Shown here one piece after another: positions 38,107-47,258 of a stretch of DNA of 48,364 nt. The notes below the pieces were generated by a model that worked only from the letters and a program-made list of their open reading frames with translations, ran no database searches and was not told the DNA's origin. The position numbers and the translations under genes are program-made. The first letter of the stretch is position 1, and every line of letters starts with the position of its first letter. The DNA lies in NCBI GenBank assembly GCA_036002485.1, contig DASYTI010000014.1, positions 1 to 48,364 of the forward strand, in the 5' to 3' direction. Source of the stretch: Candidatus Methylomirabilota bacterium (GTDB lineage Bacteria; Methylomirabilota; Methylomirabilia; Rokubacteriales; CSP1-6).

Positions 38107-40071
38107 CTACAGAACGGAGCGTATCGCAGCGGTGATGTCGTCTCGCGAGGGAATGGTCGCCAGCTCGAGCTTGTCGTTGTAGGGCATGGGCACGTTGCGC
38201 GCGCCGAGGCGCACGATGGGCGCGTCGAGGAGGTCGAGCCCCTTCTCGCTGACGAGGGCCGCGATCTCCGCGCCGAAGCCTCCCCGCTTGACCGCTTCGT
38301 GCACGATGACGAGCCGGTTCGTCTTGGCCACCGACGAGAGAATGGCCTCCTCGTCGAGGGGGACCAGGGTGCGCGGATCCACCACCTCCACGGAAATGCC
38401 CTCCTGCTCGAGATCGCCCGCGACCTGGAGCGCCCGCTGGACCATCATCTGGGTTGCCACCACTGTCACGTCGGTGCCCACGCGCTTGATGTCCGCCTTG
38501 CCGATGGGAATGACGTAGTCGCCTTCCGGCACCTCGCCCTTGGTGGGATAGAGCATCTTGTGCTCGAGGAAGATGACGGGATTGTCATCGCGGATGGCCG
38601 CGGCCAGGAGCCCCTTGGCGTCGTACGGCGTGGAGGGGGCCATGACCACGAGGCCGGGCACGTGAGCGAACCAGGCCTCCAGGCTCTGCGAATGCTGGGC
38701 GGCCAGGCGAATGCCCCCACCCTGAGGGCCGCGAATGACGAGGGGCACCGTGGGCCGCCCGCCCAGCATGTAACGGATCTTCGCTGCCTGGTTGACGATC
38801 TGATCCATGGTCATGGCCACGAAGTCCCAGATCTGGAGCTCCACGATGGGCCGCATGCCCGCCACCGCCGACCCCACCCCCATACCGACGAAGGAAGGCT
38901 CCGAGATCGGCGTGTCTCGCACCCGGTCCTCGCCGAACTTGTCGCGAAGTCCCTTGGAGACTTGGAAGATGCCGCCGATCAGGCCCACGTCCTCGCCCAT
39001 GAGAAAGACCCGCTCGTCGCGAGCCATCTCCTGGTGCAGCGCCGTGTTGAGGGCCTCGGCGAAGGTCATCTCGCGGCCGGCCCGACTCGCGGGCTCCGTC
39101 ACGCGCGCATGGGGCGCGTAGACCGCGGCCTCCATGATCTCCACCGTCGGCTCGGGGCTCTCGATCCCGTACGCCACCGCCGCGTCGAGCTCGCCTTCCA
39201 CGCGCTGTCTGAGCTCCTTGAGCCGGAGCTCGCCCACCCCCATATCGGTCAGGCGCCGCTCGACGCGGGCGACCGGGTCCTTCTCCATCCACTCGAGCTC
39301 TTCTTGCTTGGTGCGGTAGTCGGGAAGGTTGGCGCGCATGCTGTGGCCGCCCCAGCGATAGGTCACCGCCTCCACGCAGCTCGGGCCCTCGCCGCGCCGC
39401 GCCCGCGCCACCGCCTCGCCCACGGCCTCGTACACGGCGAGCAGATCGTTGCCGTCCACGCGAGCGGCCGGGATGCCGTAGGCGCGCGCGCGCACGCACA
39501 CCCCTTCGCCCGCCGTGGTGCGCGACTGATCGGTGGAGAGCGCGTATTTGTTGTTCTCGCACACGAAGATGAAGGGCAGCTTCCAGACCGCGGCCAGGTT
39601 CATGGTCTCGTGGACCACGCCCTGGTTGGCGCCGCCGTCGCCAAAGAAGGAGATGACGACGCGGTCCTCCTTCCGCAGCTTGTTGGCGAGGGCGGCCCCG
39701 GCCCCGATGGGCACGCCTGCGGCCACGACGCCATTGGCGCCCAGGATATTGAGATCGAGAGCCGCGATGTGCATGGAGCCGCCGAGGCCGCGGCAATAGC
39801 CTGCCTCCCGGCCCATGAGCTCGGCCATCATGAGGTCGAGCTTGGCCCCCTTGGCGATGCAGTGGCCGTGCCCCCGGTGATTGCTGATGACGGAGTCGGC
39901 GTTCGTCAGGTGGGCGCAGGCGCCCGCAGCCACCGCCTCCTGCCCGACATAGCTATGGGCGGTGCCCTTGACGTGGCCGGCATTGAAGAGCTCCACCGTC
40001 TTCTCGTCGAAGCGGCGGATGCGGACCATGACTTGATACAGGCTTTCGAGCGACTCGACGTTGAGCGGCAT
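38107..40071 (-). CDS. fused alpha+beta E1 component of a 2-oxoacid/acetoin-type dehydrogenase
   Basis: 654 residues joining two subunits that are normally separate. Residues 1-320 are the alpha part with YVGQEAVAAGACAHL, ISNHRGHGHCIAKGA, GGSMHIA and the thiamine-diphosphate motif GDGGANQGVVHETMNLAAVW then KLPFIFVCENN (144-174). Residues 333-654 are the beta part: MTFAEALNTALHQEMARDER, VFLMGEDVGLIGGIFQVSKG, RVRDTPISEPSFVGMGVGSA, GPQGGGIRLAAQHSQSLEAW and RLGARNVPMPYNDKLE. It decarboxylates a 2-oxoacid or cleaves acetoin. No E2 or E3 gene is next to it, so partners are elsewhere. It sits 39 bp downstream of the FAD/Fe-S oxidase on the same strand. Confidence 0.93.
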   Translation of the reverse strand: MPLNVESLESLYQVMVRIRRFDEKTVELFNAGHVKGTAHSYVGQEAVAAGACAHLTNADSVISNHRGHGHCIAKGAKLDLMMAELMGREAGYCRGLGGSMHIAALDLNILGANGVVAAGVPIGAGAALANKLRKEDRVVISFFGDGGANQGVVHETMNLAAVWKLPFIFVCENNKYALSTDQSRTTAGEGVCVRARAYGIPAARVDGNDLLAVYEAVGEAVARARRGEGPSCVEAVTYRWGGHSMRANLPDYRTKQEELEWMEKDPVARVERRLTDMGVGELRLKELRQRVEGELDAAVAYGIESPEPTVEIMEAAVYAPHARVTEPASRAGREMTFAEALNTALHQEMARDERVFLMGEDVGLIGGIFQVSKGLRDKFGEDRVRDTPISEPSFVGMGVGSAVAGMRPIVELQIWDFVAMTMDQIVNQAAKIRYMLGGRPTVPLVIRGPQGGGIRLAAQHSQSLEAWFAHVPGLVVMAPSTPYDAKGLLAAAIRDDNPVIFLEHKMLYPTKGEVPEGDYVIPIGKADIKRVGTDVTVVATQMMVQRALQVAGDLEQEGISVEVVDPRTLVPLDEEAILSSVAKTNRLVIVHEAVKRGGFGAEIAALVSEKGLDLLDAPIVRLGARNVPMPYNDKLELATIPSRDDITAAIRSVL

Positions 40072-40110
40072 GATCGATCTCCCGTGGTGGCCGGGCCAGC
40101 GCCCGAAGCC

Positions 40111-42972
40111 TCAGATCTGAAGCGACTCCCGCAGCGCCTCGGCAGGGTGCTTGGCCCTGCGGCCGGCCAGATGCTCGATCTGCTGGCGGCAGGAGATGCC
40201 GGGGGCGATGACTTCGGTGCCCGGCGGAGCTGATGTCACGGCCGGCGCGAGACGCCGGCCACCGAGGGCGACCGAGATGTCGTAGTGTTCCTTCTCGAAG
40301 CCGAACGAGCCCGCCATGCCGCAGCAACCGGAATCCACCTCGCTGACTTCGTAGCCCGCCCACTTGAGGGCGGCCACCGTGGGCGCCGTGCCGACCAGGG
40401 CCTTCTGATGGCAGTGACCGTGGAGGAGCGCCGATCGCGTTCCCGCCTTGAAGGCGAGGGTCAGGCCTCGCGCCCGCTCGCGCAGGAGGAATTCCTCGAG
40501 GAGAAAGCTCGACCGCGCCACCTGCCGGGCCTCCTCGCTGCGCACCAGCTCCACCCATTCGTCGCGCAGGGTGAGCAGACACGAGGGCTCGAGCCCCACG
40601 ATGGCCACCCCGCGGGCGACCCAGGGCGCGAGGCGCTCGATATTGAAGCGCGCGTGCTCGCGGGCCTCCTCCAGCATTCCCTTGGAGATGAGCGGCCGGC
40701 CGCAACATTTCCGGTCGACGAGCTCGACGCGGTATCCGGCCGTCTCCAGCAGCTCGACGGCGGCGCGGCCGATGCCCGGGGCATTGTAGGTGACGAAGGT
40801 GTCATGGAAGAGGACGACGGGGCCGCGCGGGGCGGAGACGGGCGGCCGGCGGCGGTCGAACCAGTCCGTGAAGGTCTCGCGCGCGAAGGCTGGCAGCGGG
40901 CGGCGGCGGTCGATGCCCGCGAGCTTTTCCATGAGCCAGCGATTCGGGGCCGAGGCGACGATCCAGTTCGAGAAGGGGGCGAGCCGCGAGCCCCACCACG
41001 AGAGCCGGCCGATGTGGCCGAAGAGCCGATTGCGGAGGGGCACCCCGTTGGCCTTGTAGTAGTGGTGGAGGAACTCGTACTTCATCTTGGCCATGTCCAC
41101 GTTGGACGGGCACTCGGCCTTGCAGCCCTTGCACTCGAGGCAGAGATCCATCACTTCGTAGAGGCGCCGGCCCGTGAAGTCGGCGGCGGGCACCTGGCCC
41201 GAGAGCACGGCGCGGAGGGCATTGGCCCGCCCGCGCGTCGAGTGCTCTTCGTCCTTGGTGGCCATGTAGGAGGGGCACATGGTGCCCTCGAGCTTCTTGC
41301 GGCATACGCCGACGCCATTGCACATCTCCACCGCCGCCGCGAACCCGCCCTGGGCGGAGAAGTCGAGCATGGTCGCGGGCTCCCAGGTCTTGTACTCGGG
41401 GCCGTAGCGCAGATGGTCGGTGACGGAGGGGCTGGCCACGATGTTGCCCGGGTTCATCAGGTTCTTGGGATCGAAGGCGCCCTTGAGCTCTCGGAAAGCC
41501 TGCATGATGACCGGGCCGAAGACGCGCTCGAGGAAGGGGCTGCGGGCGCGCCCGTCGCCGTGCTCGCTGGAGATCGCCCCCTCGTACTCGAGCACCAGGT
41601 CGAAGATCTCCGCGGCCATGCCTCGCACCTGCTCGAGGCCGCGGGCCGTCTTGAGATTGATGAGGGGTCGGATATGCAGGCATCCCACCGAGCAGTGGCC
41701 GTAGTACGCGCCCTCGGCGCCGTGCTTGGCCATGATGTCGCGGAAGCGGGGAACGAAGACGGGCAGGTGCTTCGGATCCACCGCGGTGTCCTCGATGAAG
41801 GCGATGGGCTTGGCCTCGCCTTTGGTGCCGAGCAAGAGACCGAGCCCGGCCTTGCGGAGCTTCCAGATCGACTGCTGCTCGGCCGGATCGAGGGCGATGT
41901 GCGCCGCGTAGCCGAAGCGCCCGGCCGCGCGCCGCACCTCGAGCGACTCGACCTTGTTCTTGACCTCGGCCGCGGTGTCGCCCGCGTACTCGACGATCAA
42001 GATGGCCGCGGGATCGCCCTGGACAAAGCCCATGCGCTGCGACTGCTCGATATTGCCGCGCGCCAGGTCGAGGATCATCTTGTCCGTGAGCTCCACGGCG
42101 TAGGGGCCGGTCTCGAGAATGGCCTGCGAGGACTCCAGCGCCTCCTGCATATCGTGGTAGTGGATGACGTCGACGGCCGTCGCCTTGGGCCGCTGCACCA
42201 GGCGCATCTTGGCCTCGAGGATGGTGAGCAGGGTGCCTTCCGAGCCCACGATGACGCGGGCCATGTTCAGCGGCCGGTCCTTGACGAGCTCGTCGAGGTT
42301 GTAGCCGCAGACGCGTCGCCAGTGCTTGGGGTAGCGCGCGCGGATCTCCCCGGCGTACTGGTCGCGCAGCCGCGCCACCTCGCGGTAGATCTGCCCTTCG
42401 AGACCCGAAGCCCGCAGCTTGGTGCGGAACCCCTCGGGCGTCACCTCGCCGAAGACGACCCGGCTGCCGTCCGCCAGGAGCGCCGTCAGCTCGATCACGT
42501 GCTCCACCGTGAGCCCGTAGGCGATCGAGTGCGAGCCGCCCGAATTGTTGCCGAGCATGCCGCCGATGGTGGCGCGGTTGGAGGTCGAGGTGTCGGGACC
42601 GAAGAGGAGGCCCAGGGGGCGGACGTGGTGGTTGAGCTCGTCCTGCACGAGGCCGGGCTGCACCCGTGCCCACATTTCTTCCTGATTGACCTCGAGCACA
42701 TTGCTCATGAAGCGCGAGAAGTCCATGACCACGGCGCGATTGACGGTCTGGCCGGTCAGCGAGGTGCCGCCGCCCCGCGGAAGCACGGCGACATTGCCGC
42801 GGTTGGCGATCTCGAGCACGGCCTGCACATCGCCGGCGTGGCGCGGCACGACGACGCCGATCGGTTCCATCTGGTACATCGAGGCATCGGTGGAGTAGAG
42901 CAGCCGGGAGTAGGTGTCGAAGCGAACATCGCCCTCGACGGCGCGCCGCAGCTCTTGCTCGAGGTCCGTCAT
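40111..42972 (-). CDS. fused FAD-linked oxidase / Fe-S (GlcD-GlcF or D-lactate dehydrogenase-type) protein
   Basis: 953 residues from ATG 42972. The N-terminal half is a p-cresol-methylhydroxylase-type FAD domain: GVVVPRHAGDVQAVLEIANR, VLPRGGGTSLTGQTVNRAVV, NRATIGGMLGNNSGGSHSIA, and the C-terminal FAD-oxidase cap to about residue 530. The Fe-S half has cysteines near 549 (CNGVGVCRKKLEGTMCPSY) and 610 (CLECKGCKAECPSNVDM), then two CCG modules near 754 (DRKCCGRPLISKG) and 882 (SGCCGMAGSFGFEKEHYD). It oxidises a 2-hydroxy acid such as D-lactate or glycolate and passes electrons to the membrane. The upstream part of the frame is not protein-like. Confidence 0.93.
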   Translation of the reverse strand: MTDLEQELRRAVEGDVRFDTYSRLLYSTDASMYQMEPIGVVVPRHAGDVQAVLEIANRGNVAVLPRGGGTSLTGQTVNRAVVMDFSRFMSNVLEVNQEEMWARVQPGLVQDELNHHVRPLGLLFGPDTSTSNRATIGGMLGNNSGGSHSIAYGLTVEHVIELTALLADGSRVVFGEVTPEGFRTKLRASGLEGQIYREVARLRDQYAGEIRARYPKHWRRVCGYNLDELVKDRPLNMARVIVGSEGTLLTILEAKMRLVQRPKATAVDVIHYHDMQEALESSQAILETGPYAVELTDKMILDLARGNIEQSQRMGFVQGDPAAILIVEYAGDTAAEVKNKVESLEVRRAAGRFGYAAHIALDPAEQQSIWKLRKAGLGLLLGTKGEAKPIAFIEDTAVDPKHLPVFVPRFRDIMAKHGAEGAYYGHCSVGCLHIRPLINLKTARGLEQVRGMAAEIFDLVLEYEGAISSEHGDGRARSPFLERVFGPVIMQAFRELKGAFDPKNLMNPGNIVASPSVTDHLRYGPEYKTWEPATMLDFSAQGGFAAAVEMCNGVGVCRKKLEGTMCPSYMATKDEEHSTRGRANALRAVLSGQVPAADFTGRRLYEVMDLCLECKGCKAECPSNVDMAKMKYEFLHHYYKANGVPLRNRLFGHIGRLSWWGSRLAPFSNWIVASAPNRWLMEKLAGIDRRRPLPAFARETFTDWFDRRRPPVSAPRGPVVLFHDTFVTYNAPGIGRAAVELLETAGYRVELVDRKCCGRPLISKGMLEEAREHARFNIERLAPWVARGVAIVGLEPSCLLTLRDEWVELVRSEEARQVARSSFLLEEFLLRERARGLTLAFKAGTRSALLHGHCHQKALVGTAPTVAALKWAGYEVSEVDSGCCGMAGSFGFEKEHYDISVALGGRRLAPAVTSAPPGTEVIAPGISCRQQIEHLAGRRAKHPAEALRESLQI

Positions 42973-43295
42973 GGCCGCGATTATGGCATGCCTCTTCGTA
43001 ACCCGGCAATCCGTCGGGTCATTCCTGTCGCGGCGGGTTTTCGACCGCGCCCGCCCTCCCAATCGGTGTCGGGGTGGCTTACATTCCAGCCAGTCAGAGA
43101 TTCTGGTGTCGCCGTAGACGGTGAGAAGAACAGGACTTCGGGAAGTGGCGGCTGCCTTGCATCGTGGCCTCAACTCGACCATGACGTACGGGCATCGGAA
43201 CACCGCTCCTGTCCACCCGCTGACGGCATCAGCGCCATGGCTCATGCCCTCAAGGCAAAAAGCCGGGCAACCGCAGGGCGACTATACTATGCGTC
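42973..43295. other. divergent spacer, no gene seen
   Basis: 323 bp between the FAD/Fe-S oxidase (-) and the TlpA-like gene (+). I see no gene or window-specific repeat. TATACT at 43283-43288 ends 7 bp before the TlpA-like GTG, so a promoter there would give a nearly leaderless transcript; no good -35 accompanies it. Confidence 0.35.
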
Positions 43296-43808
43296 GTGAG
43301 CTTTCTCGTCGCGTTGGCCCTCGCCCTGCTGATGGTCCACGTGCCGCCCGTGGCCGCCGCCCCCGCGGCGCCCGCGATCCGGGTGCGCCTCCTCGACGGC
43401 GGCGAGACCTTCGACTCGCGCCTCCTCATCGGCAAGAAGGTGCTGGTCGTACGCTTCCAGGCCTCGTGGTGCAAAACGTGTGCGGTCCAGGCGGCCGGGG
43501 TCCAGCGCGTCTACGAGCGCTACCAGGCCCGCGACGTCGAGGTGCTGGCCCTGCACGTGAAAGACACGGAGCGGGACGCTCGGCGCTTCCTTCGCTCCCA
43601 CAAAACCACGTATCCTACCGCCCTCGATCCCGACGTACGCATCGCCGATCGCTTCGGCTTCACGCGGGCGCCCTTTACCGTGGTGATCAGCAAGCGCGGC
43701 GAGATCGTCGCGCGCCTGGATGCCGCGACGGACGAGGCGCGCCTGGCCACGGCAATCGACACCGCGCTCAAGCCGCCGCCAAGGAAAGGGCTGCCCCGGG
43801 CTTCCTGA
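43296..43808 (+). CDS. TlpA/peroxiredoxin-like exported thioredoxin
   Basis: 170 residues from GTG 43296 with a signal peptide (SFLVALALALLMVHVPPVAA). The redox site is intact Cys-Cys: VLVVRFQASWCKTCAVQAAG. YERYQARDVEVLALHVKDTE, PTALDPDVRIADRFGFTRAP then FTVVISKRGEIV (cis-Pro as RAPFT) complete the fold. It acts in the periplasm as a disulfide reductase or cytochrome-c-biogenesis helper. Compare the selenocysteine redoxin at 21056-21580, a distant relative. Confidence 0.9.
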   Translation: MSFLVALALALLMVHVPPVAAAPAAPAIRVRLLDGGETFDSRLLIGKKVLVVRFQASWCKTCAVQAAGVQRVYERYQARDVEVLALHVKDTERDARRFLRSHKTTYPTALDPDVRIADRFGFTRAPFTVVISKRGEIVARLDAATDEARLATAIDTALKPPPRKGLPRAS

Positions 43809-43884
43809 CCGCGCCCTTGACGTGCCGCGCGTTGAGGCTTAGCCTCTCTGCCACGCGGACCATCCCGACCTGCCAGAGGCCACT

Positions 43885-44313
43885 GTGACAGAAGCTCTGA
43901 GGCAGCCAGCCACGCGACTTGCCAGCGCAGTCCTCGGGGTCGCCCTCTTCGCGGCGAGCTTCGCCGTATTCCGCCTGGTCGATAGTCCGCCCGAAGGGGC
44001 GTGGGCCCTCACGCTGGAAGTGGCGGGCTGGCTCGGCATGTTCCTCGCCGCCCGGATCATGACGGGCGGCTGGCTCGCCCCGAGCCTGGTCGTCTCGGCC
44101 TGGCTGCTCCTTTTCGTGGGCAACGAGATGGGCGCGCGGTTGCTCCGGCGTGGGCATGACCGCGGGCTCCAGCTGGGCTTCAACTACGTGATGGCCCTCA
44201 TCACCCTGGAAACAGGCGCCTGGCTGGTCGTCGCCGTCATGATGCTCGACGGCGCCGCCAAGCTCTGGCGCGAGGACTCGAAGCGGGCGCGCGTCCCCGT
44301 AGTCGACGACTAG
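43885..44313 (+). CDS. integral membrane protein, unknown family
   Basis: 142 residues from GTG 43885, with about four hydrophobic segments (VLGVALFAASFAVFRLV, EVAGWLGMFLAARIM, SLVVSAWLLLFVGNE, GAWLVVAVMMLDGAA). Charged loops and a basic C-terminus suggest an ordinary small inner-membrane protein. No domain recognised. It follows the TlpA-like gene by 76 bp on the same strand. Confidence 0.65.
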   Translation: MTEALRQPATRLASAVLGVALFAASFAVFRLVDSPPEGAWALTLEVAGWLGMFLAARIMTGGWLAPSLVVSAWLLLFVGNEMGARLLRRGHDRGLQLGFNYVMALITLETGAWLVVAVMMLDGAAKLWREDSKRARVPVVDD

Positions 44314-44399
44314 CCCGAACTATTCACGAGGCAGGCTCTCTCGTCGTCCGGCCCTCTCACCCTGACCTAAACTCCTCGCCGCGCTGCTCTCTTCATTCA

Positions 44400-44442
44400 G
44401 ATCCCTCTCCCCCATTGGGGGAGAGGGCAGGGTGAGGGGGTC
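44400..44442. repeat. intergenic GGGGAGAGGG palindrome
   Basis: GATCCCTCTCCCCCATTGGG then GGAGAGGGCAGGGTGAGGGG, in the inverse order to most units, between convergent genes. It may act as a bidirectional terminator. Confidence 0.7.
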
Positions 44443-44464
44443 AGGTGTTCGCGCATAATCCAGG

Positions 44465-45532
44465 CTAAGGTTTGAGCATGACCTTGATGGCCTGGTCTTC
44501 CTTGCGATCGAAGATCGCGTAACCGCGCGGGGCGTCGTCGAGGGGGATCGTGTGGGTGATGATCCGGGTGGGCGCGAGCCGGCCCGCCTGGATCAGTCCC
44601 AGCAAGGGCACGATGTAGTTCCGCGCATTGCAGATGCCCATCTTGAGCGTCAGGTCCTTGAAAAACGCCTCGCGCACGGGAAACCCGATGGACGGCTCGA
44701 CATAGACGCCCACCGACGAGACCGTGCCGCCGGGCCTGACCGCCTGGATGGACTGGGCGAAAGGTGTCTCGTGCCCCACGCACTCCAGCACGGCGTCCGG
44801 TCCGCGGCCGGCCGTCAACGCCCGGAGCTGCTCGGCGGGATGGCCTCGGTCCAGGTTGACGGGGATGCCGCCGAGCTCCTCGGCGAGCTTGAGCCGATAG
44901 CCTACCCGATCCACCACGAAGATCTTCGCGGGGCCGAAGAGGTGGGCCGACTGTAGCGCCAGCAACCCTACCGGCCCGGCGCCGAAGATGGCCACGCTAT
45001 CGCCCGGACGGATCCCCGCGTTCTCGGCGCAGCAATACCCGGTGGAAAGGATATCGCCCAGGAAGAACACCTCTTCGTCCGCCATGCCCGGCGGCACCGT
45101 CTCGCACATGTGATCGGCGAAAGGCACGCGGATCCTCTCGGCCTGCCCGCCCGGATACTGCTTGCCGAAGCGGCCGCCGAAGACGGCCCGTCCCGTGGCC
45201 GCGCACTGGGTGGGCAGCCGCATGCGGCACCACTCGCATTGCCCGCAGGAGATCGAGAAAGGGGCGACGACCCGGTCGCCCTTCTTCACGCGAGCGACGG
45301 CGGGGCCGACTTCCTCCACCACTCCCATGAACTCGTGGCCCATCACGGAGCCGGGTTCGACGAGCGGCGGGGCGCCGGGGGTGGCCCCGCGGCCATGGTA
45401 CTGATGCAGATCGGAGCCGCAGATCGCGCTCGTGGTGATGCGGACGACGACGTCCGTGGGATCCACGATCCTGGGGTCCGCCACAGACTCTACCCGCACA
45501 TCCCCGACTCCGTGCAGCGTGATGGCTTTCAT
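44465..45532 (-). CDS. zinc-dependent alcohol/polyol dehydrogenase (MDR family)
   Basis: 355 residues from ATG 45532. Catalytic zinc: ITTSAICGSDLHQYHG and VMGHEFMGVVEEVGP. Structural zinc: ISCGQCEWCRMRLPTQC. NAD(P) site: AIFGAGPVGLLALQSAHLFG with IFVVDRVGYRLKLAEEL. It resembles the formaldehyde/glutathione-independent and sorbitol-type dehydrogenases. It is the last gene of a (-) operon (methyltransferase, ChbG deacetylase, ROK kinase, dehydrogenase); its start overlaps the ROK stop (ATGA). Confidence 0.93.
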   Translation of the reverse strand: MKAITLHGVGDVRVESVADPRIVDPTDVVVRITTSAICGSDLHQYHGRGATPGAPPLVEPGSVMGHEFMGVVEEVGPAVARVKKGDRVVAPFSISCGQCEWCRMRLPTQCAATGRAVFGGRFGKQYPGGQAERIRVPFADHMCETVPPGMADEEVFFLGDILSTGYCCAENAGIRPGDSVAIFGAGPVGLLALQSAHLFGPAKIFVVDRVGYRLKLAEELGGIPVNLDRGHPAEQLRALTAGRGPDAVLECVGHETPFAQSIQAVRPGGTVSSVGVYVEPSIGFPVREAFFKDLTLKMGICNARNYIVPLLGLIQAGRLAPTRIITHTIPLDDAPRGYAIFDRKEDQAIKVMLKP

Positions 45533-46473
45533 GGCGCGCCTGCCCTCCGTCGCATGATTTCGTAGTGGACGAGCGCGGCCCCGCCGCGCACGGTGGATCT
45601 CTTGCTCTGGGGCACGATCTCGATGCGCGTCGACTCGAGGGCCCGCCCGAAGGCGTACCGCTCGAGCTGCGCGCGGATCCGGTGCGCGAGCGGCTTGAGC
45701 GACTCGGCGACCCCACCCGTCACGATCAGACGCTCGGGGTTGAGGCCATTGACGATCACCGCGAGGCCAGCGCCGAGCGCGCGGCACACCTCGCCCACGA
45801 TCTCCTGGCACGTGGGATCGCCCTCGCCGGCCATGCGGAAGACATCGGCGGCCGAGACGTCGCGCTTGAGGCGCTCCGTGCCCATGAGCCCGATGTCCGT
45901 GCCCGACACATAGGCCTTGAGGCAGCCCTGACCCCCGCAGATGCACGCCCGCCCATCGAAGTTGATCGGCACGTGGCCGAGCTCGCCGCCGAAGCCGCCC
46001 TGGCCGCGCAGCAGCCGCCCGTCCTGGACGATGCCCCCGCCCACCCCCGTGCCGATGGCGAGCACGACGAGAGAGCGCGCACCCTGCCCGGCCCCGAACT
46101 TCCACTCGCCGAGCGCGAGCACGTTGACGTCATTGTCGACGTAGACGGGGAGGCCCAGCTGGCCGGTCACGGTGGCGGCGAGCGGAGCCCCCGCGAGCTC
46201 GGGCACGTAGTGGATGTCCTGCCCGATGACGCCGCGCTCGGCATCCACCGTGCCGGGCACGCCGATGCCGATGCCCTCGACGATGACGCCGAGCGCGCGC
46301 GCCCCATGATAGGCGCGCTCGATGACGTCGAGGATGGTGCAGACCGCGGTGCCGGGTCCACGCTTGCGCGTCGGCTCCTGCGACTGCGCGAGCACTTCAC
46401 CGTCGGCGGTGACGAGTCCGGCCGCGACGACGGAGCCGCCCAGATCCACCCCGATCACGGCCCGCCGCGCCAT
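45529..46473 (-). CDS. ROK-family sugar kinase
   Basis: 314 residues. IGVDLGGSVVAAGLVTADGE (ATP site 1), GIGIGVPGTVDAERGVI, VYVDNDVNVLALGEWKFGAG (catalytic Asp in DND), LAIGTGVGGGIVQDGRLLRG, FGGELGHVPINFDGRACICG then GQGCL with the ROK zinc Cys cluster, and IVTGGVAESL. No DNA-binding domain, so it is a kinase, probably for glucose or an amino sugar. Start and stop overlap the flanking genes. Confidence 0.93.
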   Translation of the reverse strand: MARRAVIGVDLGGSVVAAGLVTADGEVLAQSQEPTRKRGPGTAVCTILDVIERAYHGARALGVIVEGIGIGVPGTVDAERGVIGQDIHYVPELAGAPLAATVTGQLGLPVYVDNDVNVLALGEWKFGAGQGARSLVVLAIGTGVGGGIVQDGRLLRGQGGFGGELGHVPINFDGRACICGGQGCLKAYVSGTDIGLMGTERLKRDVSAADVFRMAGEGDPTCQEIVGEVCRALGAGLAVIVNGLNPERLIVTGGVAESLKPLAHRIRAQLERYAFGRALESTRIEIVPQSKRSTVRGGAALVHYEIMRRRAGAP

Positions 46474-47258
46474 CAGAGGCTCCCGAAATGGGCGAGCCGG
46501 ATGCCGTGACGCGCGATGGCCTCCCTCACCTCGGGGCCGGTGAGGCCGGCCATCTCCGTCTCCCGCTGCTTGCCGTAGCGGCTATAGGCGAGGTCCTCGT
46601 CGAAGTAGCCGGGATGGGTCATGAACTCCGACACACCGGCGGGGAGCGATGCCAGGTGCGCCAGGGTCCGCTCGCGGGACCAGTAGGGCTCGGGGCCCGA
46701 CTCGCCCATGAAGTGATCGGGCGTCCGGAGGCCGCGTTCGCGCGCGGCCGCACGGACGAGATCATCCTGGCTCCGCACGGGCACCTTGAGGGCCCGAGCG
46801 AAATCCAGGACGAGGTCGAGGATGGGCGGGTGCCGGCCCACATGGTGGTGGGTATCGAGGTGTGTCGGGAACCGTCCCATGATGGCCCGAAAGGCATCGA
46901 TCTGGGTGCCCAGCTCGATGCGCGCCTCGTCAGCCTTGGCGCGCGCGGAGGCCTCGCGCGCATCGCGGATGAACCTGCCCTCCGCGTCCACGAGCGACGG
47001 CACGCGCTTCGCGCTGGCCACGGGGCCGCCGAGGGTCAGGTTCAGATGCACCCCCACCCCGAGATCCGAGGACAGGAGCTCCTCGACGAGGGCGGGCGGG
47101 ATCTCGCGGTTGACGATGAGGGTCGTGCTGGTGACGATGCCGGTGCGATGCGCCTGGAGAATGCCGCGTGACACGCCCGCGGTGAGCCCGAAATCGTCGG
47201 CGTTGACGATGAGGACCTTGACCGGGGCGGGGGCCTGGCTCGCGGGCGCCGCCGTCAT
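46473..47258 (-). CDS. ChbG/HpnK-family carbohydrate deacetylase (YdjC)
   Basis: 261 residues. VKVLIVNADDFGLTAGVSRG (metal Asp-Asp), TSTTLIVN, LGVGVHLNLTLGGPV (His), PTHLDTHHHVGRHPPILDLV and SEFMTHPGYFDEDL. ChbG removes acetyl groups from chitooligosaccharides; HpnK relatives act in hopanoid or other pathways. With the downstream ROK kinase and dehydrogenase it suggests processing of an acetylated amino sugar. Its stop overlaps the ROK start (TGATG) and its start overlaps the preceding methyltransferase end. Confidence 0.92.
   Translation of the reverse strand: MTAAPASQAPAPVKVLIVNADDFGLTAGVSRGILQAHRTGIVTSTTLIVNREIPPALVEELLSSDLGVGVHLNLTLGGPVASAKRVPSLVDAEGRFIRDAREASARAKADEARIELGTQIDAFRAIMGRFPTHLDTHHHVGRHPPILDLVLDFARALKVPVRSQDDLVRAAARERGLRTPDHFMGESGPEPYWSRERTLAHLASLPAGVSEFMTHPGYFDEDLAYSRYGKQRETEMAGLTGPEVREAIARHGIRLAHFGSL

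Noticed and set aside
38299-40233. A 644-residue plus-strand open frame
   Set aside because: Antisense to the fused E1 gene, with shadow composition and no family resemblance.
40285-43299. A 1004-residue plus-strand open frame
   Set aside because: It is the antisense shadow of the FAD/Fe-S oxidase: Arg/His/Glu-rich, no domain, while the minus frame has clear motifs.
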